The translations under genes were made by a program, and so were the position numbers. A DNA stretch of 46,188 nt from an uncultured Alphaproteobacteria bacterium (GTDB lineage Bacteria; Pseudomonadota; Alphaproteobacteria; Caulobacterales; Caulobacteraceae), in contig CAIOSI010000010.1 in assembly GCA_903860975.1 (NCBI GenBank), positions 1 through 46,188 of the forward strand. The letters run 5' to 3'. The notes under the pieces are model-generated. The model worked only from the letters and a program-made list of their open reading frames with translations. It ran no database searches and had not been told where the DNA came from. Of this stretch, positions 7,404 to 16,200 are shown piece after piece. The number at the start of each line of letters is the position of its first letter. Positions within the stretch are counted from its first letter, which is position 1.

Positions 7404-9104
7404 ATGCATTACGCGGAGTTGAAAACAGCTTGGGCGGAGCTGACAAGGCCGGGTGCGCCTTTGGAGGTCACCCAGGTCGACGTTAACGGCCAGAGCCTGC
7501 GCGCTTTCAAAAACGCGCCACCCAATGTGCGGGCGCTGTGGCTGTCGACGGCCGCTTTTGGGCCGCGCGACTATCTTGTCTATGGCGAGGAGCGGATCAG
7601 CTACGCCCAGGCCCATGAGCAGGTGGCCTCCATCGCGGCCTGGATGTGGGATCAGGGTGTGCGGCCAGGCGACCGGATCGCCATCGCGATGCGTAACTAT
7701 CCTGAGTGGATGCTGATCTACTGGGCCTGCGCCTGCATCGGCGTAGCGGCCGTGGGCATGAACGCCTGGTGGACGTCGGCCGAGATGGCCTTCGGCCTGC
7801 ACGATGCCAAGCCCTCGATCGTGTTCGCTGACGCCGAGCGGATCGCCCGGCTGGCCGAGAACCCGTCGATGCTGGGAGAGGCCACGCTGGTTGCGGTGCG
7901 GACAGACGACGCACCGGATGGTGCGGTCCCATGGGCCGAGGTGGTCGCTCAGGGTGGGGCGATGCCCGATGTCGTGGTCGATCCCGATGCCGACATCTGT
8001 ATCTTCTATACGTCGGGCACGACGGGCTCGCCGAAGGGTGCCCAGCTCACGCACCGCAGTAACATCAACAACCTTATGAACATGATGTTCTCGGGCCAGG
8101 TACAAGCGCTGGCGACCCAGCGTGCCACGGGCGTTACGGTCGACCCGGCCGCCGCCGTGCCGATCCCGGTTACCCTGATCACCACGCCGCTGTTCCACGT
8201 CACCGCAAACAACTGCGCGGCCTACGCGATCACCGCCGGCGGCGGGAAGATGGTGCTGATGTACCGGTGGGACGCGGGCGAGGCGCTAAAGCTTGTGGAG
8301 CGCGAGAAGATCAGCGCCGTCAGCGGCGTGCCGGTGATGGCCCGCGAGCTGGTTACCCATCCAGATTTCGCCAAGTACGACACCTCGAGCCTGCTCAGCG
8401 TTGGCGGCGGAGGCGCCCAGCTGCAGCCAGACTTGGTGGCGAAAATCGACACGACAGTCTCCACAGCGCGGCCTAACACCGGCTATGGCATGACCGAGAC
8501 CTCGGGGATCATCACCTCGGTCGGCGGCGATTTCTTCGTCGACAAGCCAGCCAGCTGCGGCCCGGCGATGCCCACCTTCGAGGTCAGGGTGGTGGACGAT
8601 GAGGGTCAGGCTCTGCCGGCCGGCCAGCCTGGAGAGCTGTGGGTCAGGGGCGCTTCGGTGATCAAGGGCTACATCAACCGCCCGGAAGCCACGGCCAGCT
8701 CGATCACCGACGGTTGGCTACACACCGGCGACGTGGCCTATGTCGACGAGGACGGCTTTATTTTCCTGGTCGACCGCAAGAAAGACATGGTGCTGCGCGG
8801 CGGCGAAAACATCTATTGCGCCGAGGTCGAGGCGGCCCTGCACCAGAACCCAGCCGTGGCCGAGTGCAGCGTTTTTGGCGTGCCGGACGACCGGCTTGGC
8901 GAGGAGGTAGGCGCAGCGATCCACCTTCGGGCCGGAGAGCGGGGGGATGCTCATGCATTGCGTGAGGCGTGTGCCCGCCTGATCGCGAAGCACAAGGCGC
9001 CGCGCTATATCTGGCTGATGGACGAGCCGCTGCCACGCAACGCCAACGGCAAATTCCTGAAACGCGAGCTGCGCGATACGCTGAAACTGGAAGACGCAGT
9101 GTAA
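7404..9104 (+). CDS. AMP-dependent acyl-CoA synthetase/ligase (ANL superfamily), 566 aa
   Basis: This enzyme activates a carboxylic acid with ATP to an acyl-adenylate and then an acyl-CoA thioester. The ANL motifs are all present and in order: the phosphate loop YTSGTTGSPKG at about residue 202, GYGMTETSG, GWLHTGDVAYVDEDGF with the following DRKKDMVLRGGENIY hinge, and PRNANGKFLKREL with the adenylation Lys near the C-terminus. The length is usual for long-chain or aryl acyl-CoA ligases. It is cytoplasmic, with no leader. The ribosome binding site is weak (AGGGAA well upstream of ATG). With the thiolase and the oxygenase operon nearby it probably feeds a cleaved side chain or aromatic acid into beta-oxidation (inference). 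Exact substrate unknown. Confidence 0.9.
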   Translation: MHYAELKTAWAELTRPGAPLEVTQVDVNGQSLRAFKNAPPNVRALWLSTAAFGPRDYLVYGEERISYAQAHEQVASIAAWMWDQGVRPGDRIAIAMRNYPEWMLIYWACACIGVAAVGMNAWWTSAEMAFGLHDAKPSIVFADAERIARLAENPSMLGEATLVAVRTDDAPDGAVPWAEVVAQGGAMPDVVVDPDADICIFYTSGTTGSPKGAQLTHRSNINNLMNMMFSGQVQALATQRATGVTVDPAAAVPIPVTLITTPLFHVTANNCAAYAITAGGGKMVLMYRWDAGEALKLVEREKISAVSGVPVMARELVTHPDFAKYDTSSLLSVGGGGAQLQPDLVAKIDTTVSTARPNTGYGMTETSGIITSVGGDFFVDKPASCGPAMPTFEVRVVDDEGQALPAGQPGELWVRGASVIKGYINRPEATASSITDGWLHTGDVAYVDEDGFIFLVDRKKDMVLRGGENIYCAEVEAALHQNPAVAECSVFGVPDDRLGEEVGAAIHLRAGERGDAHALREACARLIAKHKAPRYIWLMDEPLPRNANGKFLKRELRDTLKLEDAV

Positions 9105-9203
9105 GGGCCAGGACCAATCGGTAGTTTCCATCGAACGCGAACGCTTCTTCGCCAAAGCGAACTTTGTCCCAACCTCGGCAAGGCCTATCGCGTGACGACC
9201 TGA

Positions 9204-9238
9204 CCCCTTGAAAAAGGGGCGGAGCCTCTTTTTTGAGG
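9204..9238 (+). terminator. Two adjacent hairpins downstream of the acyl-CoA synthetase gene
   Basis: CCCCTT-GAAA-AAGGGG forms a six-base-pair stem at 9204-9219. It is followed by CCTC-TTTTTT-GAGG at 9225-9238. The position about 100 bases after the stop codon and the run of six T suit a terminator, but the T run lies in a loop instead of directly after a stem. Confidence 0.45.
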
Positions 9239-9402
9239 TTCCCCCCCGAATCCTGCAGGCCCACGTTGAGAGCAAATGGGCGTCTCCAATCTGGCCGGTC
9301 TGAATTGGGTAGGCGAGGGGCTTTTCCGGCCTGGCTAAATGAAGCTCTCAGGTCTCCAAACGGACAGTTTCAAACCGACAGTTCCTGATCGCGAAACGAC
9401 GG

Positions 9403-9425
9403 CTATGTAGAACCACCTAGGTATT
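9403..9425 (+). promoter_or_regulatory. Possible regulator site upstream of the sensorless kinase
   Basis: CTATGTAG (9403-9410) differs by one base from the palindrome CTACGTAG seen at 22930 and 26386. ACCTAGGTATT follows at 9415-9425, and TAGGTATT is repeated exactly at 22935-22942. The site lies 48-70 bases before the ATG at 9473. It is otherwise the only notable sequence in the 9239-9472 gap. A functional role is a guess. Confidence 0.25.
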
Positions 9426-9472
9426 AACGCGCGGGTGAAATCCAATGTGGATTGTGTTTGGCTGCAGTTTAG

Positions 9473-10273
9473 ATGGTCAACGCAGCATTGACAGTCGGGC
9501 GGCCATTGACGCCCCGTCGCGCGAACAGCGGCAAAGCCTCAAGGGCCCACCGCCTGAGCGCGCTGCATCGTAGGTCGGGTGAGATCACCCATGACCTGAA
9601 CAACCTCCTCGGCATCATCCTGAGCGCCAACGAGCGGTTGGCCGAAGAACTTGGAGCCGGCGGAGAGCAGCAGAAGCTTGCGCTACTGGCCTTGGGAGCC
9701 GCCGAGCGGGCTGCCAGACTGTTGAGCTGCGCGCTCTGCCTGGCCCATTCGCCATCCGTACCGCGGGCTGAGGTTGTGGACGGCACCGAGGCGTTGGTAG
9801 CTCTGGAGCGCATGGCCGGACAAGCCATCGGGCTTGGCGTCCGCCTGAGGGTCTTTGGCTCGACCCTGCCGCTTTACTGCCTGGGCGAGCGCACAGGCCT
9901 GGAAATGGCGTTGTTGAATCTTTGCCTCAACGCCGACCAAGCCATGCCTGATGGAGGCCGCATTTTCGTCAAGGCTCGCCAAGCCTACCTTGGCGACGCC
10001 GAGGCTAGCCGACTAGGTCTCTCGCCCGGCGTATTCATCGCTTTTGTCGTCCGCGACACAGGCCCGGGAATGGCGGCCGAGACCATGGCGCGCGCCACCG
10101 AGGCGCTGTTCACGACCAAGCAGACCGGCACAGGTCTTGGCCTGACCTCCGTACGTAATTATTCGGCGTCCTGCGGTGGAGCGCTCTTGCTCCAGTCAAA
10201 GCAAGGCTACGGCACGACCGCGACGCTCTACCTGCCTGTGGCTGGGTCTGCCCTTGGACAGGTTGAGGCGTAG
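9473..10273 (+). CDS. Sensorless histidine kinase, 266 aa
   Basis: A soluble kinase core with no input domain. The phospho-acceptor helix contains ITHDLNNLLGIILSANERL (His40), of the H-D-x-N-N-L type used by CckA-like and blue-light-type kinases. The ATP-binding domain has the N box (NLCLNADQAMPDGG), RDTGPGM (G1), the FTTKQTGTGLGLTSV G2 region and a C-terminal strand, so it looks catalytically complete. There is no transmembrane helix, so it must receive its signal from a partner or from its short Arg-rich N-terminus. It faces the truncated receiver gene at 10426-10779 and lies next to the chemotaxis cluster, which suggests a local phosphorelay, but no partner is proven. Confidence 0.82.
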   Translation: MVNAALTVGRPLTPRRANSGKASRAHRLSALHRRSGEITHDLNNLLGIILSANERLAEELGAGGEQQKLALLALGAAERAARLLSCALCLAHSPSVPRAEVVDGTEALVALERMAGQAIGLGVRLRVFGSTLPLYCLGERTGLEMALLNLCLNADQAMPDGGRIFVKARQAYLGDAEASRLGLSPGVFIAFVVRDTGPGMAAETMARATEALFTTKQTGTGLGLTSVRNYSASCGGALLLQSKQGYGTTATLYLPVAGSALGQVEA

Positions 10274-10425
10274 GGACGGTTCGCTCATCCGGCAAAAGCC
10301 GTGATCGACCGACGCGGCGTCCGGTCCCGCTGGCGATGGGGCATGGATGAGGCGACGAGCGTCAGGTTCGGCGCGCACGCAGATGTCACCTGCTTGCCGC
10401 AATCGACCGCTCAGCTCGGGGGCGT

Positions 10426-10779
10426 TCAGTGGCGTTCCGATAGATGCAAGGTGGAGGCCGAATCTGCTGTGGCCGGAGTTGTGGAAGAAAAGGCCACGGT
10501 CGCCTTTACGTGCGCCAGCCTCAGCTGGCGCGTGGCTTCTGGTCCGCTGATATCCGGAAGATTGGCGTCCAGGATAATGACGTCATAGGGTCTTTCCTGC
10601 GCCATTCTTAGGCCTTCGGCTCCACATGCGGCGATTTCAACTTTGAAGGCTTCGGCGCTCAGGATCAGTTCAAGACTGCGCGCCGCCAGCGGATCGCCAT
10701 TGACAACCAATGCGGTGCGCAAAGCGCGCTCGACGAGGCCGGCTACGCTGTCGACATCGGACAAGATGTTTGCGGGCAT
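10426..10779 (-). CDS. Truncated response-regulator receiver protein, 117 aa
   Basis: The middle of the protein is a receiver domain: RTALVVNGDPLAARSLELIL (beta1-alpha1), then PYDVIILDANLPDISGPEATR with the phospho-acceptor Asp. Two features are abnormal. The acidic pair after beta1 is Asn-Gly-Asp, and the domain stops after beta4 (VKATVAFSSTTP). The region that should carry beta5 and the conserved Lys is replaced by an unrelated Ser/Thr-rich tail. No frame downstream restores the missing part. A strong AGGAGGAA precedes the ATG, so translation is likely. It could be a stand-alone decoy or phosphate sink, or a decaying gene. It is convergent with the kinase at 9473-10273. Confidence 0.7.
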   Translation of the reverse strand: MPANILSDVDSVAGLVERALRTALVVNGDPLAARSLELILSAEAFKVEIAACGAEGLRMAQERPYDVIILDANLPDISGPEATRQLRLAHVKATVAFSSTTPATADSASTLHLSERH

Positions 10780-11054
10780 CGGAATTCCTCCTCGGTCTGG
10801 TCCAGGTCGACGAGCCTTAAAGCGGGTTCCCAGTGTTCCTGTCCGGCCAGGCGGCTAAGAAAGAGCGGCTGCGTTCGGCGACGACAAACGGCATCTCCAG
10901 GGCCGCCATCCACGCTGATCGAGCCGAGCCCGTTGCAGCATCGGATTGGATGCTTCAATCGCTGAGTTGAACGCTTGGTCCTGCAGGTCGAGTTGTGCGC
11001 CGCCTGATCGGTGATCCCTGGTCCCCGCGCCTTCAGGCCGAGGGGGCTGAAGTG
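10780..11054. other. Gap without a recognisable gene
   Basis: This 275-base stretch lies between the truncated receiver gene and the end of the minus-strand chemotaxis operon. Open frames are short, Arg/Pro-rich and unlike proteins. No repeat, terminator or RNA gene was recognised. Confidence 0.4.
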
Positions 11055-11522
11055 TCACTCCACCACGCCAATCGCTGCGCGCATCTTGCTCAAGCGGCTG
11101 AGCACCTTGCCGGTCTCCTCCTGGGAGGGCACCGGCTCACTGGCGAGCAAGACAAGCGAGGTAATGTGCAGTTCCAAGGCATCGGTGTGCCAAACCCCTT
11201 TTTCGACCAGGCTATCGATCATGGCGCGGATGCCACTGGCGGCTTCGCCGACTTCGAAGAGCTTTGCGACGCCGGCAACGTCGGCGATGTTCATCGCCGC
11301 CAAGCCGAGTTCCTTGCAGCGCGCGAAAAGCAATTCCTCGCCCTGGGCGTGGATCGCAACGATCTCGTTGATTTGCTCGCGAACATAGGCCTGAAGATCA
11401 TCCTTCATCATCAGGAGTCGCTTGTCGCTCTGGGCGACCAGGGTTTCGAAAGCTATGCCGCCGTTGCCTTCGATGATCTTGGCTAGACGATTGGTTGGTG
11501 TAAAAATATCTAATAGTTTCAT
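11055..11522 (-). CDS. Unknown helical protein of the chemotaxis operon, 155 aa
   Basis: Last gene of the minus-strand operon cheY, cheZ-like, receiver protein, then this gene, ten bases after the receiver protein. The protein is predicted to be almost all helix (for example LLMMKDDLQAYVREQINEIV and the SLVEKGVWHTDALELHITSL segment), soluble, and has no signal peptide or known catalytic motif. In position it resembles the small uncharacterised proteins (such as those called CheE) of caulobacterial chemotaxis operons, but I cannot verify homology by eye. A role in chemotaxis or motor control is inferred only from the operon. Confidence 0.65.
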   Translation of the reverse strand: MKLLDIFTPTNRLAKIIEGNGGIAFETLVAQSDKRLLMMKDDLQAYVREQINEIVAIHAQGEELLFARCKELGLAAMNIADVAGVAKLFEVGEAASGIRAMIDSLVEKGVWHTDALELHITSLVLLASEPVPSQEETGKVLSRLSKMRAAIGVVE

Positions 11523-11531
11523 TAATTTAGC

Positions 11532-12140
11532 CTAACCAAAAACGGAGTCGATTTCATCTTGGGACATCGCGCGTTCAGGTTGGGCGACCAGCTTTATCTC
11601 GTCTGCGCGGCGCTCTGTGATGCCCTCGGGCAGCGGCTTCTTCTTGAAGCGGCGGTCTGGGCCGCAATAGCCGTCACTCGTGACGAACTGCCGGTTGTTG
11701 CGCGCTAGCCATTCGAGGCGTGCCAGCAGCGCACTGGGCACGATCGGTTTGGTCACCACCAGATTTATCCCGACATCGCGGGCGCGCATGACTTTATGGC
11801 GCGGTGTGAAGCTGGTCAGGAGCATGATTGGCACCGTGTAGTTCGCGCCGCTGGTTTCCCTTCGGATGGCCTGGGCAAGATCGAACCCGTCTTGGTCGGG
11901 CATTTCTCCATCGACGATCACAACATCGAAGGTCTCACTTGCCAGCAGTCGCATGGCATCAGGGCCGTTGCGCACCTGAGTAGGATCTCGCACGCCGAAC
12001 CCCAAGAGCGTTTGCACCAAGATGGCCAGCGACTGCGGATTGTCATCGACGGCCAGCACCTTGGCGCCTTTGAGATCAAGGCGGCTTGCGACGCTCGATG
12101 GCCGCACCTTTGTCCCAGCCTCTTGGCATTGCTCAATCAC
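11532..12140 (-). CDS. CheY-like response regulator with a basic linker and a FliM-like C-terminal tail, 202 aa
   Basis: An N-terminal receiver domain (about residues 25-150) has AVDDN, VVIVDGEMPDQDG with the phospho-acceptor Asp, LLTSFTP and VVTKPI, so it looks phosphorylatable. It is followed by an Arg/Lys-rich segment (GPDRRFKKKP, ERRADEIK) seen in several alphaproteobacterial receivers. The last residues are MSQDEIDSVFG. This tail resembles the N-terminal CheY-binding peptide of FliM (S-Q-x-E-I-D-A-L). The start is GTG at 12140, two bases after the preceding stop, with GGGGAG upstream. It could act as a motor-binding or phosphate-sink regulator. That function is inference; the receiver call is firm. 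Confidence 0.82.
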   Translation of the reverse strand: MIEQCQEAGTKVRPSSVASRLDLKGAKVLAVDDNPQSLAILVQTLLGFGVRDPTQVRNGPDAMRLLASETFDVVIVDGEMPDQDGFDLAQAIRRETSGANYTVPIMLLTSFTPRHKVMRARDVGINLVVTKPIVPSALLARLEWLARNNRQFVTSDGYCGPDRRFKKKPLPEGITERRADEIKLVAQPERAMSQDEIDSVFG

Positions 12141-12142
12141 CG

Positions 12143-12472
12143 CTACGCAAGCTCCCCGCCGAAGAGAAGGTCGGCGGCGTCCTGACTGAGGCCCTCGCCG
12201 CCGCCGCCGGGGCCAAGGAGCATGGGATCGATCTGGTCGGATCGGCCGTCCAGGGTGGTCATCAACAGCGTCAGGCGCTGGCCCGCGATATCCTGGAAGG
12301 CGCAGGCCTCGAGCATCAGGCAGAGCGTCGGCTTGATCGCGCAGAAAGCCTGGGCGTCGCCTTTTGCGGCGTCTTCGACGTGGCCAAGCGCAAGGGTTAT
12401 CGCCGAAATGATGGTCTCGGCGGCTGCGTTGAGTTCGGCAGCGATAACCCGGATTTGCGCTTCAGGCGTCAC
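12143..12472 (-). CDS. Minimal CheZ-like CheY-P phosphatase, 109 aa
   Basis: A short helical protein with the segment LEACAFQDIAGQRLTLLM. This matches the active-site helix of CheZ, where an Asp and a Gln four residues later catalyse CheY-P hydrolysis (Asp143 and Gln147 in E. coli); here they are Asp61 and Gln65. A flexible Gly-rich linker then leads to LSQDAADLLFGG, which occupies the place of the CheY-binding C-terminal peptide. At 109 aa it is about half the size of E. coli CheZ and seems to keep only the core hairpin. It overlaps the end of cheY by four bases (ATGA), as expected for a CheY phosphatase. The assignment rests on the motif and the operon. Confidence 0.72.
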   Translation of the reverse strand: MTPEAQIRVIAAELNAAAETIISAITLALGHVEDAAKGDAQAFCAIKPTLCLMLEACAFQDIAGQRLTLLMTTLDGRSDQIDPMLLGPGGGGEGLSQDAADLLFGGELA

Positions 12473-12858
12473 GCTAGAGCACCGAATACGGTTGTGAGCT
12501 TCTGCTTCAGCACCGCCAGGGTGAAGGGTTTGATGATATAATTATTCGCCCCGGCATTGCGCGCTGCCACTACGTTTTCCGTCTTCGCTTCGGCGGTGAC
12601 CATGACGAAGGGAATCTTCGCAATAGACGGATCGGCCCGAATATTCGCCAGCAGTTCAAGGCCTGTCATGGGGGCCATATTCCAGTCGGACAGGATCAGA
12701 CCGTATTCATGGGTGCGGATCAATTCGAGGGCCGTCGGCCCATCGGGCGCGTCATCGATATTCTGAAACCCGAGCTGCTGCAGCAGGTTACGCACGATAC
12801 GCACCATCGTCTTGTAATCGTCGATTACGAGAACCCTCATTTCAAAATTGAAGGCCAT
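12469..12858 (-). CDS. cheY: Chemotaxis response regulator CheY, 129 aa
   Basis: A single-domain receiver very like enterobacterial CheY. It has the acidic pair Asp13-Asp14 (VLVIDDYKTM), the phospho-acceptor Asp58 (LSDWNM), the VTAEA threonine switch region and NNYIIKPFT with the conserved Lys. The phosphorylated form is expected to bind the flagellar switch. The start at 12858 gives 129 residues, the same length as E. coli CheY; a longer frame would add 18 residues with no support. AGGAAC lies upstream. It is the first gene of the minus-strand operon and is divergent from cheA, sharing an AT-rich control region. Confidence 0.9.
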   Translation of the reverse strand: MAFNFEMRVLVIDDYKTMVRIVRNLLQQLGFQNIDDAPDGPTALELIRTHEYGLILSDWNMAPMTGLELLANIRADPSIAKIPFVMVTAEAKTENVVAARNAGANNYIIKPFTLAVLKQKLTTVFGALA

Positions 12859-13241
12859 TTTCTGTGGGTTCCTGCGGCTGACGCCGTCCCAGGTGGGCAG
12901 GCTTCTGTTCATGCAGCATCTGTTGCCCGTTGCTAATCAAACGCTAACGGCATTTATAAGTGCGGTATTTAATGCAATAATAGATCGTTATTTTTTGATT
13001 ATTAGAGTCTTAAAATAGCACCTGAGGTTTAATAAGTGCCACAATAAGTGTAATTAGCCATAGCTATTTGTTAAAAGATACCTACGCCGGATCTGAATTT
13101 ACCCAGATGTACATACGGATAATTACCTAGAGCATGTATTCCGACGAATTTTAGCTTCCGCCTTATAGTCACGTTAACCGACTTTGGGCCAACCTTCCGT
13201 TGCTCGATCCGCTCATCGCCGAGCGTGCAGGAGGGCTTCAG
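12859..13241. promoter_or_regulatory. AT-rich divergent control region between cheY and cheA
   Basis: About 380 bases separate the two divergent chemotaxis operons. The centre (roughly 12940-13170) is much richer in A and T than the surrounding genes and holds no credible gene. It contains three copies of ATAAGTG, at 12956-12962, 13032-13038 and 13044-13050. The last two are direct repeats 12 bases apart, about one helix turn. They may be binding sites of a shared regulator. Promoters for both directions are expected here, but I could not identify -35/-10 elements with confidence. Confidence 0.5.
13229..13235 (+). promoter_or_regulatory. Ribosome binding site that fixes a TTG start for cheA
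   Basis: AGGAGGG lies six bases before TTG at 13242. Starting there gives Met-Asp-Asp-Leu, the standard CheA N-terminus. An in-frame TTG at 13200 has no ribosome binding site. Confidence 0.75.
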
Positions 13242-16200
13242 TTGGACGACCTGGTTAGCGATTTTATCGCCGAGACGCGCGAAGGCTTGGAGGCGCTCGA
13301 CGGCGAGTTGGTACACTTCGAGCGGCACCCACAGGACCCGGCGCTCATCGGTGGGATCTTCCGCCTGATTCATACCATCAAGGGCACATGCGGCTTTCTG
13401 GGTTTAACCCGACTGCAGACTGTGGCTCACGCCGCAGAAAATGTTCTGGGCGCTTTCCGCGACGGGGAGTTGGCCGTGACGCCGAATGCAGTGTCCGCCA
13501 TTCTCGAAACCGTCGACGTGATCCGCGGGCTCATCGACGCCCTTGGAAGCGAGGGCGCTGAACCGGCCGGCGACGATAGCGGCCTGATTGCCCGTCTCGA
13601 AGATGCGCTGAGGGGTGAAGTCGCCCAAGTCGTCGCTGACCCTGAGGTGGTGGTGGCGACTGAGGAGGCGGCGACCAGGCCAGATACGAGACCCCTGATC
13701 GACCGGCTGGGAGGAGACGCGACCCTCGATGCGGCCTGCGAGATGATCCTCGACGACCTGCAGGATGAGGCTTTCGGCGGAGCCTTCGCCGGGGCTGATC
13801 GCGATCGATTGCAGGCGACGTTGCGCGATGGTCTTTGTGCCGCGGCCCGAGGGTCGGGCGGCGGCGCCGATTTTGAGCGCCGAATTGCGACGATGGCCAG
13901 CGGTGGCGTTACGCACGGCATGCCCCGGCGTATCCTTGACCTCATCGTCGAGGTGCTGCCGAAGCTCGAATCTGCTCCATCCGCGGTGGATGAACTGCTT
14001 TCCAGACTGGTCGCGGAAGAGTCCAGCGTTGCGGTCGTCGCGCCTGGGCAGGTCGAGCCTGAAGTTGCCGCTGAACCGATATGCGATGTTGAACCGGCGG
14101 TGACATCTAAGGTGCCTTTGGGCGCAAACCCGTCAAATGAGGCCGAGCCCGCCAAACCCGCCCCGACGCCGGTCGTTCAGGCCGTCCAACCCGCTTCGGG
14201 ATCCGAGCGTCCAGAGGGCGACGTCGCCAACGTTAATCAGACAATCCGCGTCAGTGTGGATTCCCTCGAACATCTGATGACGGTGGTCAGCGAACTCGTT
14301 CTGATCCGAAATCAGCTGATCCAGACCTTGCGGCTCGATCCTGAGAGCCCGTTCGCAGCTCCCTTGAACCGGCTCAATCAGGTGACCAGTGAGCTGCAGG
14401 AGGGTGTGATGACCACCCGTATGCAGCCGATCAGCGGCGCCTGGGCCAAGTTGCCGCGGCTCGTACGGGATCTGGCTCGCGATCTCGGCAAACAGATCGA
14501 TCTGTCGATGGTTGGCCAGGAGACGGAGCTCGATCGTCAGGTGCTGGAGCTGATCAAGGATCCGCTGACGCACATGATCCGAAATGCCGTCGACCATGGG
14601 CTGGAAACGCCTGCGGAACGGCGCGCCGCTGGAAAGCCGGATGCCGGGCGGATCATGCTTGCCGCGCGCCACGAGGGCGGCGCCATCGTCATTGAAGTGG
14701 GTGATGACGGCCGGGGGCTGCCTGCAGCCAAGATCCGCGCCAAGGCTCTGGCCTCTGGCATCGTCTCGGCCACCGATCTTGACGCCATGTCGGACGCTGA
14801 TGTGCGCCGCTTCATATTCGCCCCAGGGTTCTCGACAGCGTCTCAGGTCACGGCGGTGTCGGGTCGCGGCGTCGGAATGGATGTTGTGCGCACCAACATC
14901 GAAAAGATCGGCGGCGCTATCGAGCTTTCGTCCGAAGAAGGCCAGGGGACACGATTCACCATTCGAATCCCGCTGACCTTGACCATTGTCTCGGCGCTGA
15001 TCGTTGAATGCTGTGGCGAGCGGTTCGCTATGCCCCAGTCGTCCGTTGTCGAGCTGGTGAGCGCCAGCGACGCGTCAGGACGCAGCATCGAATATATCGA
15101 CGGGACCGCAGTCCTGCGTCTGCGCGATCGCCTTCTTCCACTCGTCTCGCTTCAGGCCTTCCTGGGACTCGAAGCCACTCAAACGACGGCGAGCGAGACT
15201 TGCATCGTTGTGGCCCGGGTTGGAGCCTTTACCTTCGGCATCATTGTCGACCGCGTGTTCGATACCGAGGAGATCGTCGTCAAGCCGGTCTCGACGGTCC
15301 TTCGCCACCTCAAGCTTTACTCAGGCGCAACGATCCTTGGCGACGGCGCGGTCATTCTCATCCTCGATTTCAAGGGAATTTCGGTGGAGACCGGGGCTGC
15401 CCAAGTCGCGGCTGGGACCATGCAGGTCGAAGACGCCGCGGCGGTCATGCACGCCGACAACCGGACAGCCATTTTGGTTTTCCGCACAACAGATGGCGCC
15501 CTCAAGGCCACGTCGCTCGCCACGGTGTCACGCATCGAGGAGATCGATCGTCAACAGCTCGAGACCGTCGATGGACGTCGGGTCATTCAATATCGCGGCC
15601 GGTTGATGCCGGTTGTGGGTGTCGAACCTGACCAACTCCCCGAATGGGACGCCTCCGAGCGTCGGCCGCTCCTCGTCTTCGCCCGCGATGATCAATCCGT
15701 GGGCCTGTTGGTGCGAGAGGTTGTCGATATTGTCGAAAGCTCGGCAACACTGGATCTCGGCCCGGGCCGGCCTGGGGCGCTTGGCAGCCTCATCATCGAC
15801 GGCGTGGCGACAGAACTGATCGACATCGCCCATGTCTGGCGCACCGGAGCGGTCGAGCCCGTTCAAAAGATCTCACAGGCACCGTCGTCCGAGACCCTAA
15901 GCGATCCACTGACGGATAAGCGCCTGCTCATCATTGATCAAAGCCGCTTCAGCCAATTGATGCTGGAGCCCATGCTCCGCAAGGCGGGCTATCAGGTTAC
16001 GGTGGCTGCCGATGCGCAAGCTGCGCTCGACCTTCACGCTCGCGGCGATACCTTCAGCCTCATCCTGGCCGACAGTCCAGATAAGCCGGCGAACAAAGAT
16101 CTCGTTCAGGCCCTGCGGCAAGCGACCAACTGGCACCGCACCCCATTCATGGGCCTTGGCCGCGAGGACCTTGGTCCGAGCAGCGATCATTCCGATGTCG

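Noticed and set aside
13200..13241. Upstream TTG start for cheA
   Set aside because: No ribosome binding site, while TTG 13242 has AGGAGGG at six-base spacing and gives the standard CheA N-terminus.
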